A DNA stretch of 5,363 bases, from NCBI GenBank assembly GCA_913062655.1, contig CAJXXO010000198.1:1-5363 (forward strand). Reading direction: 5' to 3'. The notes under the pieces were generated by a model. The model had not been told where the DNA came from. It was given only the letters and a program-made list of their open reading frames with translations, and did no database searches. Origin of the DNA: an uncultured Bacteroidota bacterium (GTDB taxonomy: Bacteria; Bacteroidota; Bacteroidia; Chitinophagales; S012-47). This document shows positions 1 to 5,363 of this stretch, one piece after another. The position numbers were made by a program, and so were the translations under genes. Position 1 is the first letter of the stretch; each line of letters starts with the position of its first letter.

Positions 1-395
1 TCGTAGACGTAAGCCCCCGCGTAGGATATATGGTCACCGACCGCTTGTCGGTAGGACCCGGCTTTACTTATCAATTTCTGCAAGATAAATTCTTCAATTA
101 CTCTACCCACATTTACGGACCGAATGTATTTGCCCGCTATCAGGCATTGGACTTTCTCTTTCTGCATGCAGAATATGAGCACCTGTTTCTTCGCTTTGAA
201 GATGACCTGACCGTTAATGGTCCCATTCGGGTCGAAGCGCCCGGCTTTTATGCTGGAGCAGGCTTAAGTAATGGTTTTGGTGATGGCCGTTCGCAGGGGT
301 ATATCATGATACTTTACAATTTCAATGAAACACGCTTTACCCCTGGCTCTCGGAGAAACCCCATCATTCAGTTTGGCTTTCAGGTAGGGCTGTAG
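1..395 (+). CDS. Outer-membrane beta-barrel protein, C-terminal part (5' end outside window)
   Basis: The reading frame is open to the window edge, with the first complete codon at base 3, and gives 130 residues before TAG. A methionine codon at 30 lies inside the run VDVSPRVGYMVTDRLSVG, which reads as continuous beta-barrel sequence, so it is not the start. The fragment alternates polar and aromatic or glycine residues in short strands (GPGFTYQF, FLFLHAEYEHLFLRF, GFYAGAGLSNGF, GYIMILYNF). It ends in a final strand, IIQFGFQVGL, after an RRNP turn. This pattern, especially YNFNE followed by a turn, NP and a last strand, is typical of small outer-membrane barrels of Bacteroidota. I infer an integral outer-membrane protein of unknown transport or structural role. 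No signal peptide can be seen because the N terminus is missing. The last residue is Leu rather than the usual terminal aromatic. Confidence 0.75.
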   Translation, partial: VDVSPRVGYMVTDRLSVGPGFTYQFLQDKFFNYSTHIYGPNVFARYQALDFLFLHAEYEHLFLRFEDDLTVNGPIRVEAPGFYAGAGLSNGFGDGRSQGYIMILYNFNETRFTPGSRRNPIIQFGFQVGL

Positions 396-476
396 CACAG
401 GCACTTTACATCTCCTCTACTGGCGTTATTGACATTTCTCACATCCGTTGATGATTTCCGCCATCACTTCACAGCA

Positions 477-503
477 TTAGCTATCCTAACTTAGGTTAGC
501 TAA
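477..503. promoter_or_regulatory. 27-bp near-perfect palindrome before the kelch/T9SS gene (candidate operator)
   Basis: The arms TTAGCTA (477-483) and TAGCTAA (497-503) flank inner arms CCTAA (485-489) and TTAGG (491-495) around a central C at 490. The only non-pairing positions are one T/T opposition (484/496) and the odd central base. It ends 10 bases before the ATG at 514. The inner part overlaps TAACTTAG (487-494), which matches the TAnnTTTG -7 element at all but one defined base. Its length and two-fold symmetry suit a dimeric regulator site. It could instead be an RNA hairpin in the leader or a 3' hairpin of the upstream gene, but no T-tract follows it. The symmetry is directly visible; the function is inferred. 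Confidence 0.45.
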
Positions 504-513
504 ATCTATACTC

Positions 514-1968
514 ATGAAAAAGTGTTTACTGATTATGAGCTTTGGAGGCTTATTGCTTTCTCCCTTCACTTGGGCTCAATCGGGATTTACCATAGTCCAG
601 CATGGTCCATCTATGGTTACACCCAGAATGGATCATATGATCAATACCAATGCAAACGGTGAAGTCATACTTTTTGGTGGACATACTTTCAACTTTGCTA
701 TTGAAGGAACTGGTAATTACTACGATACCACGCTACAGCAATGGCAAAGCTTCCCTATGCAATCAACGCATGATATGGGTGGATTTTCCATTTTGCCCGA
801 TGGCAAGTGGTTAGTATTCGGAGGCTGCAGTAGCAATTCTGGTGTAGGTCAATTAGCTACAGCGGAGATCTTCGACCCCATAACTAAGACCAGCTCTCTG
901 ACAGGTCAAATGTCCATTGCACGAACCAACTGCAGGGGAGCGACACTAACCGATGGGAAGGTACTCGTTGTGGGAAATTGGTACAACAGTGCATCAACTG
1001 CAGATATTTATGACCCTGGCACAGGCACCTTTACGGCTACAGGTAATGTTGTCTCTCCGCGCAGTCATGCTCATGTTTTTCCCACAGATGATGGTGGAGC
1101 CGTGGTTATTGGAGGCGTGAATGAATATGGCTCCGTAAGGTATGAGTCTATCGAATACTATGCCCCTTCGACAGACTCTTTTAGCCTTCTTCATGCGAAC
1201 CTAATTCCCGACTCGAGCGGATACCTCAGTAGCTCTTCTGGCACCTATCCTCCTTCCAGCTTGCAATTGGCTGATGGTCGCTACATCTTTATTGCCTACA
1301 AGCAGGTGAACGGTGGGAATCGGTATCGTGTAGTGTCTTTTGACCCCGCCACTAAGCAAACGGCTATGATTGAGACCAACCCTCCTCTGCCAGTGTATAG
1401 CAATCTTCCAGGCGATAGTGTTGCCTTTTCAGGGGAGCTGGTAGTGGATAAAAAACGAAACCTCATTCACCTGTTAGGGGTGACACCTAAATCAACAACA
1501 CCCCAACTCGGTTTATTCACTATTGATGTTGACAAAGAAGAACTTATCATACCCCAACAACTGGTACCAACTAACTATTATATTGGCTACAGCCTACCTA
1601 TACTGATGCACAATGGCGATATCATGCTTACAGGAGGTAGTCATAATGCCAACTTTGGTGCACATGATAGCGTGATGGTCATTCGGCCGACATACAAGGT
1701 ACCTACCGGACACCCAGAAACGCCAGTGGTATCGCTGGAGTTATTCCCTAACCCGGCTCAAACAGCCATATCAATAGCCTTGCCTACAGGTGCTCCGTCA
1801 GTAGAAGGTTTTATTGTAGACGTCCTTGGACGCCAGTGGGCTGCCTACACGGGTTCATCCGATGGAGTTTGGCGGTTATCGGTAGTCGATTGGCCGGCCG
1901 GGTGGTACCAAGTGGTGCTATTTGACCAGCACCAAAAGCGATATACAAAGGCTTTTATCAAGCAATAA
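514..1968 (+). CDS. Secreted kelch-repeat beta-propeller protein with T9SS C-terminal sorting domain
   Basis: The product has 484 residues. Residues 1-21 form a signal peptide (KK, a hydrophobic stretch, then FTWA) with likely cleavage A21/Q22. About seven kelch-like repeats follow at roughly 34-82, 84-132, 133-179, 181-230, 245-290, 300-347 and 354-392. The clearest show a DG turn, a V-[FV]-GG strand and a later YDP or FDP: NGEVILFGG, DGKWLVFGG, DGKVLVVGN, GGAVVIGG, NGDIMLTGG. Repeats 5 and 6 are degenerate. Residues 407-484 match a type A T9SS sorting domain: LELFPNPAQ, then VDVLGR, then PAGWYQVVLF and a basic end, YTKAFIKQ. I infer Sec export, then T9SS transport to the surface or medium. 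The propeller probably mediates binding; no enzyme residues are recognisable. Mature cysteines C105 and C140 sit in neighbouring repeats and could form a disulfide. There is no Shine-Dalgarno, as is usual in this phylum. Ligand and function are unknown. Confidence 0.9.
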   Translation: MKKCLLIMSFGGLLLSPFTWAQSGFTIVQHGPSMVTPRMDHMINTNANGEVILFGGHTFNFAIEGTGNYYDTTLQQWQSFPMQSTHDMGGFSILPDGKWLVFGGCSSNSGVGQLATAEIFDPITKTSSLTGQMSIARTNCRGATLTDGKVLVVGNWYNSASTADIYDPGTGTFTATGNVVSPRSHAHVFPTDDGGAVVIGGVNEYGSVRYESIEYYAPSTDSFSLLHANLIPDSSGYLSSSSGTYPPSSLQLADGRYIFIAYKQVNGGNRYRVVSFDPATKQTAMIETNPPLPVYSNLPGDSVAFSGELVVDKKRNLIHLLGVTPKSTTPQLGLFTIDVDKEELIIPQQLVPTNYYIGYSLPILMHNGDIMLTGGSHNANFGAHDSVMVIRPTYKVPTGHPETPVVSLELFPNPAQTAISIALPTGAPSVEGFIVDVLGRQWAAYTGSSDGVWRLSVVDWPAGWYQVVLFDQHQKRYTKAFIKQ

Positions 1969-1999
1969 ATAAAAAAGGCCAGTCAAAAATGACTGGCCT
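1964..1999 (-). terminator. Intrinsic terminator of gyrB
   Basis: A perfect 10-bp stem (AGGCCAGTCA at 1976-1985 pairing with TGACTGGCCT at 1990-1999) encloses a 4-base loop. Read on the minus strand it is followed by TTTTTATTTATT, the classic rho-independent layout. It begins 35 bases after the gyrB stop codon. On the plus strand the stem is followed by GTATGACG with no T-tract, so it is unlikely to stop the kelch gene transcript efficiently. The minus-strand U-tract lies over the stop codon of the kelch gene. Confidence 0.9.
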
Positions 2000-2034
2000 G
2001 TATGACGTCTTACATTGATTGGCCATGAGATATG

Positions 2035-3981
2035 TTAGACGTCCAAATTCGCATATTTCGCATGCGACTCGATGAACTCACGTCTGGGTGGCACATCATC
2101 ACCCATCAATATCGAGAAGATATGATCGGCTTCGGCCGCACTTTCAATACTCACTTGTCGCAGGGTCCGTGAGTCCGGATTCATGGTGGTTTCCCACAAT
2201 TGTTCGGCATTCATCTCACCGAGACCCTTATACCGTTGCAAGCCTACACTCTCCGGCTTGCCCTTTCCTAACTCCTTCACCGCTATTTTTCGTTCCTCTT
2301 CGTTCCAGCAATATATCGCCTGCTTGCCCTTCTTTATCAGGTATAACGGTGGCGTAGCAATATAAATATAGCCTCTCTCCACTAATTCTTTCATGTAACG
2401 GAAGAAGAAGGTCAGGATCAGCGTGGTAATGTGGCTCCCGTCCACATCAGCATCCGTCATGATGATGATCTTGTGGTAGCGGAGCTTTTCGAGGTTCAGG
2501 ATTTCATCACCTTCCTCATTCTTCTCCAGGTTAACGCCCAGTGCCGTGAAGATATTACGAATTTCTTCATTCTCGAATATCTTATGCTTCATGGCCTTCT
2601 CCACATTCAGAATTTTACCCCGCAATGGCATAATGGCCTGAAACTCCCGATCGCGTCCTTGCTTGGCGGTACCCCCTGCGGAGTCACCCTCTACCAGGTA
2701 CAGCTCACATTTCTCCGGATCACGGTTGGCACAGTCGGCCAGCTTTCCGGGCAGTCCGGTGCCTACCAATGCATTTTTTCGCTGTACCAATTCACGTGCC
2801 TTACGGGCGGCATGACGCGCCTGCGCAGCCAATATCACCTTGTTGATGATGGTTTTGGCCTCTTTGGGGTGCTCCTCCAGGTAATTGTCCAGCGCCTCCG
2901 CCAAAGTGCCTTCCACAATACCTGAAACTTCTGAATTTCCCAATTTGGTCTTGGTCTGCCCCTCAAACATAGGCTCTGGTACCTTGACAGAGATAAGGGT
3001 GGTCAATCCCTCGCGAAAGTCGTCCCCTGCAATGTCAAACTTGAGCTTGGCGAACATACCATTGCGCTCACCATAACTCTTGAAAATGCGTGTCAATGCT
3101 CTGCGGAAACCTGAGACGTGTGTACCGCCTTCAATGGTATTGATGTTATTGACGTAGGAGTGGACATTTTCATTGAATGAGGTATTGTATTGCATCGCTA
3201 CCTCTACCACAACGTTATCGCGCTCCCCTTCCACGTAGATCGGCTCGGGAATCAGGGCATCGCGCGTTTCATCCAGGTATTGTACAAACTCTATCAATCC
3301 CCCTTCCGAGAAGAAACTGGCTTGCTTGTAGGCGCCATCATCATCCTGCTCCCGCTCATCAACCAAGTTGAGCCGAATGCCTTTATTCAAAAAGGCTAAT
3401 TCGCGCAAGCGAGCCGCCAGTGTGTCGAAGTTGTAGACGGTTTCGTTGAAAATGGTATCATCCGGCTTGAAGATGACTTGGGTACCCGTCTTGTCGGTAT
3501 CCCCTACTTCCTTGGCCGGGTATTGTGGCTTTCCTTTTTCAAACTCCTGCTCCCAGATCTTCCCATTACGGTGTACGATGGCCTTCAGGTGCGAGGACAG
3601 TGCGTTTACACAACTCACCCCCACTCCGTGCAGACCGCCAGACACTTTGTAGGTGTCTTTATCAAACTTACCGCCCGCGTGCAATACGGTCATCACCACT
3701 TCCAAAGCGGAACGCCCCTCTTTCTCATGCATTTCCGTGGGGATGCCCCTACCATCATCTTCCACGGAGATGGCATTGTCCTTATGAATGGTAACGGTGA
3801 TATTGTCGCAATAGCCGGCCAGCGCCTCGTCAATCGAGTTGTCGACCACCTCATATACCAGGTGATGCAATCCCTTTGGCCCTACATCGCCAATATACAT
3901 GGCCGGGCGCTTGCGAACAGCCTCCAGCCCTTCCAATACCTGGATGTTGGCGGCTGTGTAGTTGTTAGGTTTCTGACTCAC
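2035..3981 (-). CDS. gyrB: DNA gyrase subunit B
   Basis: GyrB is the ATPase and TOPRIM subunit of gyrase; with GyrA it introduces negative supercoils into DNA using ATP. The 648 residues show the full domain order. The GHKL ATPase comes first, with YEVVDNSIDEAL (E44 catalytic base, N48 Mg/ATP), DDGRGIP (D75, R78) and the ATP lid GGLHGVGVSCVNALS (114-128). The transducer domain carries the QTKTKLG loop (K344 senses the ATP phosphates). The TOPRIM domain has EGDSAGG (E431) and DADVDGSH (D510, D512, D514) for metal binding. The C-terminal part carries QRYKGLGEMNAEQLWETTM. Length is about that of most bacterial GyrB and lacks the extra insert of the enterobacterial protein. QGRDREFQAIMPLRGKILNVEKA-type sequence and RYKGLGEMN favour GyrB over ParE. 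The start is GTG (3979-3981): the next in-frame Met is at M28, inside the conserved RPAMYIGD motif, and a strong Shine-Dalgarno sits 5 bases upstream. It appears monocistronic, with its own terminator. Confidence 0.97.
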   Translation of the reverse strand: MSQKPNNYTAANIQVLEGLEAVRKRPAMYIGDVGPKGLHHLVYEVVDNSIDEALAGYCDNITVTIHKDNAISVEDDGRGIPTEMHEKEGRSALEVVMTVLHAGGKFDKDTYKVSGGLHGVGVSCVNALSSHLKAIVHRNGKIWEQEFEKGKPQYPAKEVGDTDKTGTQVIFKPDDTIFNETVYNFDTLAARLRELAFLNKGIRLNLVDEREQDDDGAYKQASFFSEGGLIEFVQYLDETRDALIPEPIYVEGERDNVVVEVAMQYNTSFNENVHSYVNNINTIEGGTHVSGFRRALTRIFKSYGERNGMFAKLKFDIAGDDFREGLTTLISVKVPEPMFEGQTKTKLGNSEVSGIVEGTLAEALDNYLEEHPKEAKTIINKVILAAQARHAARKARELVQRKNALVGTGLPGKLADCANRDPEKCELYLVEGDSAGGTAKQGRDREFQAIMPLRGKILNVEKAMKHKIFENEEIRNIFTALGVNLEKNEEGDEILNLEKLRYHKIIIMTDADVDGSHITTLILTFFFRYMKELVERGYIYIATPPLYLIKKGKQAIYCWNEEERKIAVKELGKGKPESVGLQRYKGLGEMNAEQLWETTMNPDSRTLRQVSIESAAEADHIFSILMGDDVPPRREFIESHAKYANLDV

Positions 3982-3986
3982 GTGTT

Positions 3987-3993
3987 CCTCCTT
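3987..3993 (-). promoter_or_regulatory. Strong Shine-Dalgarno of gyrB
   Basis: On the minus strand AAGGAGG stands 5 bases before the GTG start of gyrB, a near-ideal anti-16S match and spacing. It decides the start, since no ATG is available at the N terminus. The other two genes whose starts are visible (514 and 4194) have no comparable purine-rich element, as expected for Bacteroidota, where Shine-Dalgarno use is rare. Confidence 0.8.
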
Positions 3994-4006
3994 ATCGTTC
4001 AGTTAA

Positions 4007-4022
4007 TCTTGCCTGAGCAAGA
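4007..4022 (-). other. Short hairpin in the gyrB leader
   Basis: TCTTGC (4007-4012) and GCAAGA (4017-4022) are perfect inverted repeats around a 4-base loop. The hairpin lies just downstream, in the minus-strand sense, of the candidate -7 element at 4027-4034, so it would sit at or very near the 5' end of the gyrB transcript. A 5'-terminal hairpin can slow RNA decay, but with only 6 bp this could be chance. Confidence 0.3.
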
Positions 4023-4026
4023 CGTG

Positions 4027-4034
4027 CAAAATTA
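4027..4034 (-). promoter_or_regulatory. Candidate gyrB promoter, -7 element TAATTTTG
   Basis: The minus strand reads TAATTTTG followed by CAC, an exact match to the Bacteroidota -7 consensus TAnnTTTG. No clear TTG/TTTG -33 element stands at the usual 17-23 base spacing; only a weak CTTT occurs there. Transcription would begin near 4020, leaving a leader of about 40 bases that holds the hairpin and the Shine-Dalgarno. Confidence 0.55.
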
Positions 4035-4157
4035 CGGAATTAACCCCACTAAAGTGCGCCCAGAATGCCCGTAAAACAAGGGGGTTTATCCACTTATTAA
4101 CGGTGAAAAGGTAATACTGGGCAGCGAAGGTGTCTGGATACGTTGGAACGGATTGGC

Positions 4158-4165
4158 TACCTTTA
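4158..4165 (+). promoter_or_regulatory. Candidate promoter of the DUF4468 gene, -7 element TACCTTTA
   Basis: TACCTTTA matches TAnnTTTG at all defined positions except the last. Transcription would begin about 4170, giving a leader of roughly 20-25 bases before the ATG at 4194. A possible -33 element is only CTG at 4134-4136 (spacing 21), so the promoter is not certain. Confidence 0.35.
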
Positions 4166-4193
4166 GTACGTTAAACGACAAAACCTCACTTTT

Positions 4194-4721
4194 ATGCGTC
4201 TTTTTGTATTCGCCTTCTCCCTATTTTTTGGCCTCCACCTAATGGCTCAGGACCTCCCGGTTGATTCTGCCTCAGGTAAGGTAATCTATGAAGAGATATT
4301 CGATGCCCCCGGTTCTGCTGACGAGTTGTACACCCGTGCGCTCCAGTGGTTTGACGACTTTTATCCCAATGCCCGGGTAGTTATTGAAGAAAAAGAACCG
4401 GAAAAGCATAAAATCACTGCCAAGCATAAGTTTAACCTGCAGATAGAGGACAAAAAGGGACGCAATCAGAATGTAGGCTTCATCATATATGACTTCAAAG
4501 TGTGGCAAAAGGACAATAAAGTCCGCTACAAGATTGACGAGATTCACCTGGAATACAAGGTGTACTATGGCATCGAGCAATGGATGGACCCAAAGCATGA
4601 AGATGCCGACAACAACCCCGCTAAACTGCGTGAAATCGATGCCTATTTTCAAACTTTGATCGCTTCGCTGAAAGAGGGTATGCAGCCGGAAGAGGAACCG
4701 GTAGATGAAGATGATTGGTAA
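4194..4721 (+). CDS. Exported DUF4468-family protein
   Basis: The product has 175 residues. Residues 1-18 are a signal peptide with a strongly hydrophobic core (FVFAFSLFFGLHL) and likely cleavage MA/Q at A18/Q19, leaving Gln at the mature N terminus. The region from about 21 to 125 resembles DUF4468: LPVDSASGKVIYEEIFDAPG, then SADELYTRALQWFDDFYPNA, then alternating charged beta-strands (HKFNLQIEDKKGR, VGFIIYDFKVWQKDNKVRYKIDEIHLEYK). The family is widespread in Bacteroidota and described as having a TBP-like fold; its role is unknown. No lipobox or other membrane segment is present, so it is probably periplasmic. The C-terminal 15 residues are very acidic (EEEPVDEDDW). It is divergent from gyrB and converges on the ppx-like gene with 5 bp between stops. 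There is no Shine-Dalgarno before the ATG. The family call is from memory of the motif pattern; I cannot assign a biochemical function. Confidence 0.8.
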   Translation: MRLFVFAFSLFFGLHLMAQDLPVDSASGKVIYEEIFDAPGSADELYTRALQWFDDFYPNARVVIEEKEPEKHKITAKHKFNLQIEDKKGRNQNVGFIIYDFKVWQKDNKVRYKIDEIHLEYKVYYGIEQWMDPKHEDADNNPAKLREIDAYFQTLIASLKEGMQPEEEPVDEDDW

Positions 4722-4726
4722 CAAGC

Positions 4727-5363
4727 TTACGGCAAAGAAGAGGCAGACGGCAAGTACTGCTCTGCCAATTGCTGCGCAATACCATCGACCAGCCCTACTT
4801 GAGGCACCAACATTTTTTTCATTTTGCCCCAGGCCATAATGGAGGTAAATATGCGGCATGCGTGACCCACGACATCTGCGCGGTCGGGCTTCATAGCGTA
4901 CTCTGCCATGCGTTCTTCCACCGACATGGCGTTGATCTTTTCGCAAAAGCTGTCCAGAAAGTCTTTGGAAAGAGCCGCGCCTTTCCGCTTGCGCGATAGC
5001 TGAAAGATAGAATTGATATTGCCCCCCGACCCTACAGCAATTGGTTTACTGATGCCTTTCACATGCTTTTCCGTCCAATCCTGCATGTGCTGCCAGTCTT
5101 TCTTTTTCACTTGCTTATTCAACAGCCGGATAGTACCGATATTGAAGGTATGTGACTCCCGCTGCAACCCCTTGATGAACAGGGTTACATCAGTACTCCC
5201 TCCGCCCACATCAATGAAGAGGTAGTTACAATCAGGCTTCAGGTGTTCGTATGCGCGGGCCGCAAATATGATCTTCGCCTCCTCCCGTCCATCTATAATG
5301 TCTATTTGGAGGCCCGTTTCTTCTTCAATCCGTTTCTTCCAAAACTCCTGGTTGGAGGCATCG
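4727..5363 (-). CDS. Ppx/GppA-family phosphatase (exopolyphosphatase-like), C-terminal part
   Basis: The minus-strand frame is open to the window edge and yields 211 residues before TAA at 4727-4729; the N terminus lies beyond 5363. Residues are numbered from the first whole codon. ASNQEFWKKRIEEETGLQIDIIDGREEAKIIF (2-33) matches the Ppx/GppA region whose Glu (E27/E28 here) is catalytic. FIDVGGGSTDVTLF (49-62) is the phosphate-binding motif of the actin-like ATPase fold, with D51 as the expected metal or phosphate ligand. IAVGSGGNINSIF is the second glycine loop, and VGLVDGIAQQLAEQY is the typical C-terminal helix. The family hydrolyses polyphosphate from the chain end or the pentaphosphate of (p)ppGpp; sequence alone does not separate the two. 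The protein ends soon after the core fold, so it is the short type without a C-terminal HD-like domain. A GTG at 5207-5209 is not the start, because it lies inside DVGGGSTD. Confidence 0.9.
   Translation of the reverse strand, partial: DASNQEFWKKRIEEETGLQIDIIDGREEAKIIFAARAYEHLKPDCNYLFIDVGGGSTDVTLFIKGLQRESHTFNIGTIRLLNKQVKKKDWQHMQDWTEKHVKGISKPIAVGSGGNINSIFQLSRKRKGAALSKDFLDSFCEKINAMSVEERMAEYAMKPDRADVVGHACRIFTSIMAWGKMKKMLVPQVGLVDGIAQQLAEQYLPSASSLP

Noticed and set aside
30..32. ATG as start of the first gene
   Set aside because: The frame continues upstream to the window edge with beta-barrel-like sequence (VDVSPRVGY) that joins smoothly to the rest, so this Met is internal.
429..434. TTGACA before the kelch gene as a sigma70-type -35 element
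   Set aside because: No acceptable -10 hexamer stands 16-18 bases downstream, and Bacteroidota primary promoters do not use the TTGACA/TATAAT pair.
2431..2925. 164-codon plus-strand open frame within gyrB
   Set aside because: It is antisense to the TOPRIM-coding part of gyrB, with no recognisable motif and no promoter or ribosome site.
2035..3981. ParE (topoisomerase IV subunit B) instead of GyrB
   Set aside because: The RYKGLGEMNAEQLWETTM and DREFQAIMPLRGKILNVEKA sequences and the overall length fit GyrB better; no ParE-specific feature was seen.
3478..4074. 198-codon open frame on the plus strand opposite the start of gyrB
   Set aside because: It lies antisense to strongly conserved GyrB sequence, its translation has no recognisable domain, and it has no start signal. 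It is a shadow of gyrB codon use.
4086..4094. DnaA-box-like TTATCCACT in the gyrB/DUF4468 intergenic gap
   Set aside because: It is a single site, one base off the consensus. The same 9-mer occurs on the opposite strand inside the kelch gene (1443-1451), so chance is a sufficient explanation. There is no cluster of boxes or AT-rich unwinding region to suggest an origin.
4272..4946. 224-codon open frame on the minus strand opposite the DUF4468 gene
   Set aside because: It overlaps both the DUF4468 gene (antisense) and the ppx-like gene (same strand, other frame), both of which have clear family motifs. Its translation shows only low-complexity hydrophobic runs.

Overview
The window looks like chromosomal DNA from a member of the Bacteroidota. 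Four signs support this. A secreted protein carries a type IX secretion (T9SS) C-terminal sorting domain. Two signal peptides place Gln directly after the predicted signal peptidase I site. A DUF4468 protein is present, a family found mostly in this phylum. The visible start regions match the phylum's TAnnTTTG -7 promoter element, and most lack Shine-Dalgarno sequences. The short GyrB and the kelch/T9SS protein would suit a marine Saprospiria-like lineage, but that finer placement is only an impression.

Layout, left to right. Bases 1-395 (+) hold the C-terminal end of an outer-membrane beta-barrel protein whose start lies outside the window. Bases 396-513 are a non-coding gap that contains a 27-bp near-perfect palindrome (477-503) directly before the next gene. 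Bases 514-1968 (+) encode a secreted kelch-repeat beta-propeller with a T9SS sorting domain. A strong intrinsic terminator at about 1964-1999 serves the minus-strand gene gyrB (2035-3981), the type II topoisomerase ATPase/TOPRIM subunit. gyrB starts with GTG behind an unusually good Shine-Dalgarno. The divergent gap 3982-4193 holds candidate promoters for gyrB (-) and for a small exported DUF4468 protein (4194-4721, +). That gene runs tail-to-tail, with 5 bp between stop codons, into the C-terminal part of a Ppx/GppA-family phosphatase (minus strand, 4727 to the window edge).

The genes do not form an evident shared pathway. Orientations alternate (+, +, -, +, -), so gyrB, the DUF4468 gene and the ppx-like gene are probably separate transcription units. 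The two left-hand genes could be co-transcribed or separate. The beta-barrel, kelch/T9SS and DUF4468 proteins all act at or beyond the cell envelope; gyrB and the ppx-like gene are cytoplasmic housekeeping functions. I see no mobile element, CRISPR array, tRNA or rRNA, and no clear sign of a novel multi-gene system. The most interesting items are regulatory: the palindrome before the kelch gene and the atypical translation start and leader of gyrB.
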